Shown here: positions 37,024 to 47,527 of the stretch, piece by piece
How positions within the stretch are numbered: position 1 is the first letter of the stretch
How the letters are laid out: each line of letters starts with the position of its first letter
NCBI GenBank assembly: GCA_964036665.1
Contig: OZ038528.1
Coordinates: forward strand, 23,175,245 to 23,239,244
Length of the DNA stretch: 64,000 bases
Origin: Gordius sp. MW1
Lineage: Eukaryota; Nematomorpha; Gordioida; Gordea; Gordiidae
Reading direction: 5' to 3'
The notes under the pieces: model-generated
Told to the model about the DNA's origin: nothing
The model's database searches: none
The model's input: the letters and a program-made list of their open reading frames with translations, nothing else
Made by a program: the position numbers and the translations under genes

Positions 37024-39540
37024 AAAGGTGTCCCTTGTCCGTGGACGATGAGACGGATTTGGGACTGTTCAAGGCGCCCCTATTGGCGATTGCGAGGCGA
37101 GAGTGCGATACATCGAACTGGAATGCTTTCAACAAGCTTGTTGAAGAAATTACCGAGAAAGTGCAACTCATCCTCAAAATTAAGGTCAACCCGAATCGAC
37201 CTCGAAACGCAAAAGGACAAAGTTTCGATATAAATAAGCCACAAGAAGTCCAGCGACATTATAAGATGTCGAACTACAATCAGGGAAATTGTATGCGGCG
37301 AGCCCCCTAGATGTCAAATCTCACCAATGGAGATCCTAAACCACTTCTCGTGTAAACAAGGCGATATGAGAGAAATTGACAGCACCGTCTATGAAACCGG
37401 ATCCCATCCCAATTTGTGTATTGACTCCTTTACCGAAAAAGAAGTCAGCTAGAGATTACAATGGTCGGAAAACTCCGCTCTTGGCTCCGACAAAATTTCA
37501 TACAAGCAATGGGCCAAAGTCGACCCTTGCGCAAAAATACTTAAAAAAATTTTCAATATCTGTCTCAAGTTTAAAAGAATCCTTCAGGCATGGAAACATG
37601 CGGAAACCATTCTTATATATAAGAAAGGCGACAAATCCGAGAACTGGCGACCGATTAACCTCAGTACCACTGTCTATAAACTGTACACAGGATTATTAAT
37701 GCAAAGGATAACTAAGTGGATAGAAGCAAACGAAGTGCTCTCGTATGCTCAAAAAGGGTTCCTCCCATATGACGGGGTACTTGAACATAATTACTCCCTT
37801 CGAAGAGCGATGGGAAGCGCAAAACTAAACAACAAAGATATCCTAATCGGATAGGTTGTGCTAACGCATTTACATCTTTCTCTCATCAAACCATTTTGTC
37901 CTCATTATCAGCAACGGGAATTGGCGACCAGGAAACTACAATCGTGAAAGACTTATACCAAGGGATTACAACATCGTTCCCTACCACTAGATCTGTCTCC
38001 AAGATAGTCGTTTTATGTGGAATCAGGTAAGGTTGCCCGTTATCCGGTATTCTCTTTAATCTCGCCATTGACCCGAAAATCCAAGCAATCCAAAAACCAC
38101 ACCGTGAAGTTAAAGTCCTAGCTTATGCTGATGACATCTTACTGATTGCCAACACACCTGCCGAACTTTAAGATCGGCTTGACTCAATTGCCACTTTCAC
38201 TAAGAAGGTTAATCTGGATTTGAATATCAATAAATGCGCCACCCTACATACCAGCGGCATTGGGGGCGCAAGAAGAGCCCTGCCGATCATACGCCACATA
38301 CGGGGTGAACCCATCCGTTGCTTGAAAAATGGGGATTCAGTAGACTTCCTGGGGAAGTCGATAGGATGTGCCATCGCTGAGGATCACAACATTGAAGAAT
38401 TTAAAGTGATGGCCGAGAAAATACTATCTGCTAATTAATGCCCTGGCAGAAAGCCGACGCTCTAAAAACCTTCTTCTACCCCTCGCTATCCCACTCAATG
38501 CGGCTTGGGTGTTTCACCAAGTCAAAGTGAAAGGAATTGGATAAGTTTCTCCGACCTCAACTGAGAGAAATATATTACCTCCCAGAGCGCTCCTCTGTTG
38601 ACTACATATATGGATCGGCCAAACAAGGAGCTCTCGGATTCCCGGTAGCTGGCACTGACTCCGACATATTCATAATAGATTCATCATTCAAACTACTAAC
38701 CTCCAAAGACGACCGAATAGGGGAGTTAGCCAAAAATGACCTGGATGCCACGATTATGCGCAGAGCCAGAATCAATAAGAACGACATTACTCCGTCCATC
38801 CGCTCATATTACCTGTCCGGTAGCAATGACTCGCCATTTGACAACTCTACTTTCTCGATCTCGAATATATGGACGATCACCAGAAAGGCCTCAACCCGGT
38901 TGAATCTTACTTGGGATTTTTGGGAGGGATAACCTTTTATCCGCCGTGATAATCTTACAATTGACCCAATGATGCGCAAAAAGCTGGTGTATGCCATGCG
39001 CCGTCAAGAGCGTGATAAGAAATTCACCAAATTAGTGTCAAATTCGGACTAAGGGAAGGTGATGGAATGCGTAGGGGCCCACTCTGCCAGCCATCCAATT
39101 CATAAAGAATGGGCTGTATACTAGGTTTGCAGATTGGCGATTTATCCACCGCGCTAGACTGAATCAGTTACCGCTTAAAGGCACGCCCATGAATAGAAGC
39201 TCTGATAGAAAATGTCGAAAATGTGGGGAACTCGAAGAAACCCTGCCCTACGTTATAGACCACTGCATGCGTTATTCAGCCTCATATACGAAACGCCACA
39301 ACTTAGTTGTCGAGCGAAAAAAGGACCTGGTAGCTAAAAGATTTACGGTTATAGGGGAAAATACTAATATGGACGACTCTTGGTTAAGGCCTGACTTGGT
39401 GATAGCTAAGGGGGATTCAGCCATAATTATAGATGTAAGCATCCCATTTAATAATCGCCTCACCGCGTTGGATACTGCCCGATAAGCTAAAATCACAAAA
39501 TACGAATCTGTACGACAATCCCTACTCTCGCGTTAAAAAA
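36249..39540 (+). pseudogene. R2/NeSL-like retrotransposon, nearly full-length dead copy (right arm)
   Basis: Domain order on the plus strand: N-terminal C2H2-like finger (about 36316), linker frames to 37023, RT core (about 37400-38440, with YADD near 38130), then zinc knuckle CRKCGELEETLPYVIDHC and RPDLV...IIIDVSIPF endonuclease motifs (39189-39485). Many in-frame stops and shifts: a TAG where the left arm has TGG near 37853, a stop in the RQGCP motif near 38027, and others near 38170 and 39050. It is dead but carries more 5' sequence than the left copy. Confidence 0.87.
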
Positions 39541-40044
39541 TTGTGACAATCGAACTCACAGTAGGGGCCTTAGGGTCCTGGCATCGGCCTAATGACTTGC
39601 TTATACGTAAATTATGCGCCGCTACCTTCGCGAAACGTCTGCGTTGACGAATTGTATCCAGTCCACCTTTCGCGAAACATATTTGTACACCATGTAACCA
39701 ACATACAGCAAGATTTTTAATCCTAATGATCATAATCAAGATTAAATGTTATACTCCAAACTTATTTTCTCTTTCTCATATTGTTTTTATTTTATAGCTT
39801 GTTTTTTACACCCACCAATTACATTTTTATGCATTTTAATAAAAGATATAAACCTAAGCGTTTAGGTTAATTTTGCGCTCTAACCTAAGCTATAAGCTTC
39901 TAATTGACCTCGAGGTTTAAGGTTAATTTTGACCACTTTGAGGTTAAAGTTAGCGTTTTTAAAAGACCTCAAGGTTTTCTGAAAAGCCTAACCTAACCTA
40001 TCAGGTTAGGTCGAGAAAACCTTAGGTTTTCCCTTTATTACATC
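37024..40044 (+). repeat. Right arm of the giant palindrome
   Basis: About 3.02 kb, inverted relative to 31687-35877. Protein-level similarity between the arms is about 98% next to the spacer and falls to roughly 77% at the endonuclease end. The tail at 39845-39990 matches 31740-31910. Confidence 0.85.
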
Positions 40045-40674
40045 TAGTGATGATCAAAACCTAGGTTTTGATCAGGCAACCTGGGAGTTCGGGTTTTTAA
40101 AAAGCTGATAAGGTTTTTTGAACACCCGAACCTTAACCTGAGGTTGATCACGAAAATTAACCTGAAAAACCTTCAGGTCAATTTTACACCCAACCTGAAA
40201 CCCCAGGTTGACCTCAGGTTAATCTGGAAAATTCTTGTTTTATATATGATATATATAAGTATAAATGTGGTATTTTATTTTAAATATTTTCCTTTGTCAA
40301 GATGCATTAAACTTTTTAAATATTTACAGTTTTAAATGAAGGAAAAATAGGTTTTTGTTATTATTTTAAAAAAAAATTCAGAATTTTTTAAAATACAAAT
40401 GAAATGATTTTAATATTTACCATGATATTTGGTGAATGCGGCATCTATATTTTAACAAATTTTCATAAAGCGTTGGAAAGCATCGCATTGCATGCATATA
40501 CTATGCAGCATAACCCAGTCCCATAATTTTTATATGCATGCAATGCAATGCTTTCCAACGCTTTATGAAAGTTCGGTTGTTCAAAAAACCTTATCAGGTT
40601 TTTGAAAACCTGAACCTAAAACCGACCTCAGGTTGGACCTCGGGAAAACCCGACCTAGGTGTTGATCATCACTA
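40045..40674. mobile_element. hAT-like terminal unit with TAGTGATGATCAA ends
   Basis: Both ends read TAGTGATGATCAA outward, followed by AACCTAGG/ACCTAGG. The interior has many AACCTGAGGTT words and a separate 110-bp palindrome. Its left flank (ATTACATC) does not match its right flank (TTGCCATC), while the right flank matches the flank at 31679 perfectly. It may therefore be the distal end of the 9-kb composite. Confidence 0.7.
40461..40570. repeat. 110-bp near-perfect palindrome
   Basis: TTTCATAAAGCGTTGGAAAG... and ...CTTTCCAACGCTTTATGAAA are inverted copies of about 37 bp, with a GCATGCATATA inner part and a loop of about 35 bp. Likely a tiny foldback MITE nested in the hAT-like unit. Confidence 0.85.
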
Positions 40675-40793
40675 TTGCCATCTCTACCTTTATAATGTAA
40701 AAGGTTTTTTTTAATATAAGAAAGTTTATTAATTTATGGCTAATTATAATATGGTAAAATGTAATACAAATTTAAAAAAATTAAATAAGAGAG

Positions 40794-41153
40794 TTAAGTA
40801 GCTAATATATCTTCTTCTTCCTCTTTTAAAGAAGGACAAGAATCCAAAAAGGATTTAGAATTGAATTTAACGAATAAAATCGCAATTAATTGTTTTAGTA
40901 GAAATGCGGGAGAATATTTTGAAGGAGGAGATTGTCTGTCTAATTCTTTAAAAAAGGACAATGCCGTTTTCCCATAAGAGCTGGAACAGGATGAAACTAT
41001 GGGGATAAAAATACTTGAGTTTAAAAGGGCTTTGTATTTTGTTAATTTGCGCCCCTCGGCGAGAGCCATTGGGTCATAATTGAGATTTGAAGGGGCAAAC
41101 AAATCAATGCATGTAAAGTCCCATTTAAAGAAGAGATTGTTTTCCCAGGGCAC
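40794..41153 (-). pseudogene. Non-LTR retroelement endonuclease-like C-terminal fragment (copy 1)
   Basis: A minus-strand open frame of 119 codons begins PWENNLFFKWDFTCIDLFAP. It is followed by a helical region with AEGRKLTKYKALL, FIPIVSSCSSSYGKTALSFF and a short acidic tail. Related text occurs at 47770-48821 and 50226-50677, so it is a repeat family. The WDFTCID motif with the upstream RPDG motif in the other copies suggests a restriction-like nuclease fold at the end of an RT protein. Fragment only. Confidence 0.6.
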
Positions 41154-41240
41154 AAGTGAGGAGATGGCAAAACAAATACATAATGTTAATTATGGCCTGA
41201 GAATTCTAGAGGTTTAACATGAGTTCATTATGCATTACAA

Positions 41241-41476
41241 ACTATAGATCTGCACGGGCCTAAAAGCCGTCCCATGGGCCGGCATGTACGGGCTGGATTT
41301 CATAAAAGCTTTAACGGACCGGGTCCGGGTGGGCTCAACAATTAATAGAACGGGCTAGGCCTGAGATTTTTTTAACGGGCTTGAACGGGCCTGAGATTTT
41401 TTAAACGGGTCAGACGGGCCTTGATGTTTTTTCAAATCGGGTACGGGCGGGCCGACCTTATAAAAACAGCCCGTTA
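41241..41476. mobile_element. hAT-type terminal fragment with CGGGCC repeats
   Basis: Begins near ATAGATCTGCACGGGCC and contains many CGGGCC/GGGCTT words, like subterminal repeats of the CCCGG hAT relics at 21083 and 43205. The opposite end is not found nearby, so this is a one-ended remnant. Confidence 0.55.
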
Positions 41477-42087
41477 CAGAAATGATTTAATCTAATCTTT
41501 GTCGGCTTTCTTTCGGCAGTCACAGAAGTCGCTTAAGTGCATAAAAATTTTTGGCCTATGTAGCCCAATTTATATAATTAATTTAAGTAATAAACCGCCG
41601 ATTTAAAATATCACCACATCGGATAGGATGAATAATTGTTGCGAAATTTGAAGATGCTTTTGGAATATTTACTACTTCATTAAAACCTATATGTCTGTGT
41701 GTCTATATTATAATTTAATGCTAAGGATATAAATACGCAATAAATATATATTGAAAATTATTTACATGTCTTAAAGCCACTCACATTTTATTCAACGAGC
41801 TAAAATTATGAAAATTTGAATTATACGCGGCTACATGGGGGTGGTAAATTACCCAATATCGAAAGTTTTCCAATTATATAAATTTACAGGCCGCGTAACT
41901 TTAATTGACGCTTGATTGGCGCAGACAACACTAATATTGTTTATATTAATTTTTTTAATTTATCACTAACCCCGGTATTTTATTTAAATATAGGTAAACA
42001 AGATTTAACAATCTAAATGTTAATTACAAAATAAAAAATGCACAAATACATTTACTATATTATGATTTAGATGATCAATTAAAAAAT

Positions 42088-42223
42088 TTTAAAGACGAGA
42101 CCTCGCCGATAAATTTCGTCGCGAGGTCGAAATTCTCGTCTCGATCTCGACCTAATTTTTCAAAGTCTCGTTTCGGTTTTTCGACAAGAGAGCGAGATTT
42201 TTCGCGGATTTTCCGCATCACTA
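42088..42223 (-). mobile_element. Terminal fragment of the GAGACG hAT-like family
   Basis: Ends with TTTTCCGCATCACTA, the reverse complement of the left end of the element at 33205, preceded by CTCGTCTCGATCTCG-type words. The rest of the element is missing or unrecognisable. Confidence 0.75.
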
Positions 42224-43204
42224 TGCATTTGTAATTCATGTGTAAATATGCTTTCAACACCATAATTAACGCATGCTCAAAATTATTTTCTAACTTTTTG
42301 ACTATTGATTTTTAGTTAGATAATGTATCATTGAAAAAATCCAAAAGAATATCTTATTATATGATTTTAACCATAAAAATTATATTAAAGTTATTGAACA
42401 CAAAATCTCAAAACTTTGCGTGAAGTGCAATTTGTTCTCTCTCAACGGAATCATGGTAACGGGGGCGGAGGAAGTAAATTTTGCATAGTCATTAAAACTG
42501 GTTACGTAAATAGCGAGTACGGCGATTGTCTCCAAGTTGTAACCGAATGATATGAGTACTATGATCTTCATATTTCTTTAATCCGAGCTTCTCTACTATT
42601 TAATAATGGGTCTCCTTCATATGATTTAACATAAAATTAATATCAACTTTTTATATTTAGTCGTCTATCAATGGCTGTCCCTATCCTTTCATTAGTTGCT
42701 ATTTGTTCTTAATTCTTAACAAATTTTATCGAAAATAATTCATTAGTTAAAAAGTAGTGCAATTCTTTTAAATATAATAATACACTTTCATTCTTAAACA
42801 CAAATGAATCAATCTAATTAAATGATTTATTATTTAAATAATAATCCCACAAAAACCACTGAATATAAAATAACTTGGCGTGTTGATTTAACTAATGATC
42901 GACATTTTACTAAAATTCGCTACTGTTAAAGTTTACTATACCAACGAACATCTAAAAGGAGACCTTAATCAATAATATACTTGAGGATTATTAATTCTTA
43001 TTAGAATTTGATCATCAATCTTTAATATGAAATTAGCCACTCAGTTTCTAAAGAAAAGCGATTTTGAAGTAATTTTAAAAGTGAAGCGTGCAAAACGCTT
43101 TGTAAAATTATCATTTACTCTTATTATTGATTATTTGTATTTTATTAATCTGCTTTTCCCTAGTAGTATTAACGCTCGCATTTTTTGAAACAAGGAATAT
43201 AGCA
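42224..43204. other. Intergenic DNA, no gene seen
   Basis: AT-rich, with no coding region or RNA gene supportable. Confidence 0.5.
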
Positions 43205-43544
43205 AAGATCAGATTCATTCAAAAATTTCAGTCCAATTTTATAGCTAAATTTGCCGCCCCAACTTGCCTGAATTATTAGAGCTGCACGGTCCGAAATAAT
43301 TATTTTTTGAACTTTTTTCCACAAAGTTTGTTATTTTGTAAAAATATTTAATTTAATTCTAGGTTTTTTGAAAGGTTAATAAATATTAAACAATCAAGAA
43401 AGTGACAAAATAATACACGATAAAAAAATAACACGCTATATTAAAAAATCTCATTGAGCATGGTGCCCGCCCGAAAGTCTGATTTTACGACGATTGCCCC
43501 GGCTCATGTGCCTGGCTGTATGGGTCGGGCTTTTCTGGCCTCTG
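43205..43544. mobile_element. Internally deleted relative of the CCCGG hAT relic
   Basis: The left part (CAGATTCATTCAAAAATTTC, then GCTGCACGGTCCGAAATAA) follows the left part of the element at 21083. The right end GGGCTTTTCTGGCCTCTG matches its right end. No transposase sequence remains and no TSD is clear. Confidence 0.7.
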
Positions 43545-43942
43545 ATCAAGCTTGTATAGGCATGTTAAACGTTTAAAAAAAAATTATTAATTACCTTATT
43601 TTTTTGGCTTGTAGTAGCATCTTACTCTTCGATTTTAGAAATTAAGAGAGTATTTTAGAAAAATAGTTAAGAATTAGATTTCTCTTAGCACAGAAGAGAC
43701 AAACTTTGTCTAAATTGTTTTAAAATTGGAAGGCTTTACTTAAATTTAAATCTCAAATTAATAAAGATAATTAATTATTTCTATAAGCGCAACACTCAAA
43801 GAGGCTATTAACATCATTGAGTTTTTGCATTTAATTCGGGTTAAAAATTAGGTTTTAATAGAGGGGCTTATTGCCTTGCCTTTACCACTGCATTTTTGCA
43901 AATATTAAAGTTTTTGCTTTCAACAATGATGTCCTAAAAAAT

Positions 43943-44109
43943 GGTGGCCCGTCAACTCGCCGAAAACAATCTCGCCGAAAATAATGTCCCCCAGCTAAAA
44001 AAAAATCCCCAAATTTGTGATTGGTTGATGAGTTAGGGTTAATAAGCTGGGGGACATTTTTCGCACCTATCAGAAAATGTCCCCTGTTTCGGCGAGTTGA
44101 TAGGATACC
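43943..44109. mobile_element. MULE-type foldback MITE next to LSM4
   Basis: A 167-bp element with inverted arms: CAACTCGCCGAAAAC near the left end, TTTCGGCGAGTTG near the right, and inner TGTCCCCCAGCT facing AGCTGGGGGACA. Flanking 9-bp repeats CTAAAAAAT at 43934-43942 and 44110-44118 are perfect. The TSD length suggests the Mutator superfamily. It ends 54 bp before the LSM4 ATG. Confidence 0.85.
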
Positions 44110-44163
44110 CTAAAAAATATAGAACTGTACCGACGTGACGACAATTACATTTCAAATTTTAAA

Positions 44164-44833
44164 ATGGTAACTTAACTTTTGTACTTAAAATAATGTCTTA
44201 TAGCTTCCTCTATCTTTATTAAAAGCTGTGCAAAATCACCCTATGGTATATTTTAACATACACGGCTCTAGATGTTATAAATACAATAGCTAGTTGAATT
44301 AAAAAACGGAGAAACTTATAATGGTCATTTGGTTAGTTGTGATTCTTGTATGAATATATTTCTCCGTGAAGTCATTTGTACATCAAGAGTAATTTCACAA
44401 TGCTTACACAATAATTATGTGTTAAATTATTTATATGTTGTGTGTTTTTTATTCATCATTGCTTGATCATAGTATCTTATAATAAAAATAAAAAACTTTT
44501 TTTTAATATTAAAGGATGGAGATCGTTTTTGGAAAATGACTGAATGTTATATTAAGGGTAATCATATAAAATATATGAGAATTCCTGATGAAGTTATTGA
44601 TCTTGTGAAAGAAGACACATTTTCTTCTGCATCTAACCGTCAGTCAAGATCAGGGCCTAAAAATTTTGCAAGGGGAGGAGCTAAGAGAGGTATGCTTTTT
44701 AACAAAAATTTTTATATTGGTTTAATTGGTTTGTTAATTTCTTGCAATAAAACCTTATTTTATAACTATTGTAGGGAGAGGATCTGGACCTCCTAATAAG
44801 GGTTTTAAACCTGGTGCAAATAAAAAGAAATGA
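44164..44833 (+). CDS. LSM4: LSm4, U6 snRNA-associated Sm-like protein
   Basis: LSm4 is part of the LSm2-8 ring that binds the U6 snRNA 3' end in nuclear splicing and of the LSm1-7 ring in cytoplasmic mRNA decay. My model has five exons: 44164-44166 (the ATG alone), 44204-44245, 44290-44388, 44515-44689 and 44775-44833, all with GT-AG introns of 37, 44, 126 and 85 nt; it gives 125 aa (human 139). Seen: [14 protein letters not shown], the Sm1 segment [20 protein letters not shown], the Sm2 segment [19 protein letters not shown], and an RG/K-rich tail ending PGANKKK, as in LSm4 orthologs. The order and exon phases leave little doubt. Odd: the usual D-N-W-M-N-I-N of Sm1 is D-S-C-M-N-I-F here. 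AATAAA at 44917 is a plausible poly(A) signal. The ATG-only first exon is the least certain part. A MULE-type MITE sits directly upstream. Confidence 0.94.
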
Positions 44834-44916
44834 TCCTCATAATATGTAAAAAACATCTTTATTAACCTCATGTACACAATTATATAACCTAAGTATATAT
44901 TTTATAGTATATATGA

Positions 44917-44922
44917 AATAAA
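44917..44922 (+). promoter_or_regulatory. Probable poly(A) signal of LSM4
   Basis: AATAAA lies 84 bases after the LSM4 stop codon. It is the nearest canonical hexamer outside the coding sequence. Confidence 0.55.
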
Positions 44923-45408
44923 ATGCTCAAAAACCATTTCTTAATCTAATATAAGATAAAGGACAAGGAATTTTTTTAAATATAATTAACATATATTGTT
45001 TTGGATACAAGCCCTAGCCACTCAACTTGCTTACAATTGAATTTCAAAAGGGCTTAGACTTTAGACATTTCTATGAAATGCATGATTAAATAGCCTTATT
45101 ACAAATTCAAACTAAATAGTCAAATTATAGTTACATAAAAATTTCATTATATGAACTAATGACTGCTGGACTTATTATAAAATATGTTATTCTTAAAAGT
45201 GACCACAGTTTGATTTAAATTTTCATAATCAAACCATCCATATAAGAGGGTTCATATAAATGAACCTGACAAAAATCATCAAAGACATTTACACAATAAC
45301 ATGGGCTAGGTCCATACCATATATTTTATGAATACAATCTTTTGTTTCATTAACAAATACTAAAAAAACGTGCAATTTTGTTGGATAATATTAATTTAGA
45401 CAAATGCA
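44923..45408. other. Convergent intergenic region between LSM4 and TRMT61A
   Basis: AT-rich, presumably holding the 3' UTRs of both convergent genes. No repeat or other gene is seen. Confidence 0.6.
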
Positions 45409-47440
45409 TCAGTTGGCAAAGTAATTAGCAAAAGTGAGGTAGCCTGTGTGACCAGTAACCTTAGCTGGTTTGGTGGCAGTGTCAAATTCGTAGGTAGGGC
45501 ATTTTTGTTTTTTAACTGGCATTTTAATATTTTCCCCTTCATCACCATTGACCTCATCTTCGATGTAAGGCATGCAAACTGTTTTAACGTCTAGCACCAT
45601 ACCCACACATTCTAATGTGTTGAGTTGGCAAAAATTATGTTCCCTCATGGCTTGGGTTGTGCGTTGGACTTGCTCTATGCAAGGGGAAAATGATACTATC
45701 CTCCCACCACCTGCACATAAATTAGGATAAATTAATAATTATTTTATCTTGCTTACTCAAAGTAGAGCTAACTTTATTCTCATAGTGTCACTTATTAAAC
45801 GAAGCTGCATAATGTAGTTTAAAGGTCAAATGTAGGCCATTTCAATCTTAAATAACTCATCTGTAGTTATAAAGTTTTTTTAAGACCTAAAATATTTAAA
45901 GTATTGTTTAGTAGAGGTATTTTATTAATTAACAATTATGCATCACTACATTCTTATGTTAATATAAATGTTTTGCTAAAACAAAAAGGTATTTAATCTA
46001 AAAGATATGCCCAATATTTTACACCTTTTACATTGAGAATTTTTAATGATATTTTATATTGGTGCAAGGTCCATGAAAGTGAATCTCAACTTTTTAAACT
46101 ATGGCCTATGTATTTAATTAAAATTAAATTTTAACCTAGCTTGAATAATTTTTTATCAAATGTAGTCTCGTCAAATAAAAAAGCATTTATATGATACAAT
46201 TTACAGAATTGACCTCCTTATCAAAATCCCTTATATTGATTGGCTACAAAATTATGTTTGCATGTTTGAAATTAAATTTGTTTATTATGACTACAGTTGC
46301 ACAGAATATAATGTTTCCTTAAAAACAATAAAAAGAAAGGTACAATGCATGTTATTAGATCATTTTAATAAACAGCTTGATTGTTTTTATATTAATTTTT
46401 TAATATATCGTCTGCTTTAAATTATGAAAATTTCAAATAATTGACATCTATTTCTCAACTGGTAAGAATGACTTATGTATATTGTTTCATATTGATTAAG
46501 ACTTTTATCTAATGGGTATTGAGTGGTTGTTAAATAATAAATATTCTAATCACTAACTAAAAGAATTAAGTAAAATTTGGCCAAAAAATAAAATTTATAC
46601 CAGCTAGTTATAATTGCTTAACAAATATGGGATTAATTACTGCTACAAATCTTTGTTATTCTTATTTTTAGTCTAATAAAATAACTCCTCCCCCTTAACA
46701 ATGATATTTTAGTCACCTGAATTGCTTAATATTGTTTTTGCATGGGGTATGGCTAACCATGGTGTAGGCAAGTCCAAAATTATAATTTCTGCCCTAGGCA
46801 AAACTGTCTCTGAACAATGATTATTCTCATTAATTGGATTAAGGTCATCATTTTTGGTTTCTATGTTTAAAAAATCAGGATTGATGGCATTAGCTAGGTT
46901 AGAAAGTTTAAAACCAAATTCACAAACATTTTGATGAGTGACAGTAAGGTTTTCATCCTTATAACCATGTGAAATAAATTCTGATCTGGCATATTTACAT
47001 CTCTCTTTGTCAATATCATAAGTAAAAAGGTGGCCCGTAGGTAATATACCATTAAGGAGATAATGTGAAAGGGACCCACTTCCTGTTCCACTTTCACATA
47101 TAATTTTTCCAGGAGTTATATCTAATTCAAACATGATAATTGAAATATCTGTAGGATAGAGTATTTGAGTTCTATGGGGTAAATGTTTTGTCCACAATTC
47201 TAATGTGGGTTGTAAAACATAAACCCACCCCGTTTTTGAATTTTTTGATTTGTGACTTCCACCACATTTAATTCTTGAACCATATCTGCTGCCTATTATA
47301 TCGTTATGTTTTAGGGAACCATATTTTGTTTGGTGAATTTGATTTCCTTCTACCTTAAAGCAAAACTGAGAAAATTTTCCTTGCCAAACAATCACAAGAT
47401 CCCCCGCCTCAACTATATCTTTATATTGATTAAAGTTCAT
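45409..47440 (-). CDS. TRMT61A: tRNA (adenine58-N1)-methyltransferase catalytic subunit
   Basis: With TRMT6 this enzyme transfers a methyl group from S-adenosylmethionine to N1 of A58 in the tRNA T-loop, mainly in the nucleus. Two exons: 46717-47440 and 45409-45710, joined by a 1006-bp GT-AG intron (phase 1), giving 341 aa. Start ATG at 47440: the first residues MNFNQYKDIVEAGD align with the family start. Seen: LPHRTQILYPTDIS, the SAM-binding ICESGTGSGSLSHY (residues 114-127), the catalytic-region DLPTPW (223-228), then in exon 2 FSPCIEQVQRT, a low-complexity linker, and GHTGYLTFA near the end, all hallmarks of Gcd14/TRMT61A. Odd: about 35 Asn/Asp/Glu-rich residues (187-221) precede DLPTPW where the human protein has almost none. 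It is convergent with LSM4 and nearly abuts a divergent reading frame at 47450. Confidence 0.96.
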
Positions 47441-47449
47441 CCGCGAAGT

Positions 47450-47527
47450 ATGAATGTGAATGACGAATCAACAAAAGAACAATTTGACCTAAGCAATGTT
47501 TTTGAAGAATTTGAAAATTTTGAAAAG
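47450..47527 (+). CDS. Possible first exon of a divergent gene (26 codons)
   Basis: An ATG at 47450 lies nine bases from the divergent TRMT61A ATG. It opens 26 codons rich in Glu, Phe and Asn (FEEFENFEK at the end). The frame stops three codons later, but exactly at AAG lies GCAAGT, the strong consensus for a GC-type 5' splice site (AG|GCAAGT). That makes a first exon plausible. I could not find a convincing second exon before the LINE fragment at 47770, so the gene may continue far downstream, be broken, or not exist. Function unknown. Confidence 0.35.

Larger units (their letters stand above)
31687..40674. mobile_element. 9-kb hAT-ended composite carrying an R2/NeSL-like palindrome
   Basis: Perfect 8-bp direct repeats TTGCCATC lie at 31679-31686 and 40675-40682. 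The unit starts TAGTTAGTGGCGGGAAAA and ends TTGATCATCACTA, both TAGT-type hAT termini. Subterminal regions are dense in AACCT/AGGTT words on both sides. Inside are two inverted arms of about 3.0 kb around a 1.15-kb spacer, a 1.16-kb hAT-like insertion in the left arm, and a second TAGTGATGATCAA terminus at 40045. The right 0.6 kb could be a separate element or the end of the same one. No hAT transposase frame is visible. Mobilisation as one unit is inferred from the TSD. Confidence 0.7.

Noticed and set aside
32110-39540. R2 element in ribosomal DNA
   Set aside because: The protein motifs fit R2/NeSL-type elements, but no 28S rRNA sequence is present, so the copies are not in rDNA.
41460-42100. 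A full hAT element joining the CGGGCC end (41241) to the GAGACG end (42223)
   Set aside because: The two ends belong to different families and no shared TSD was found.
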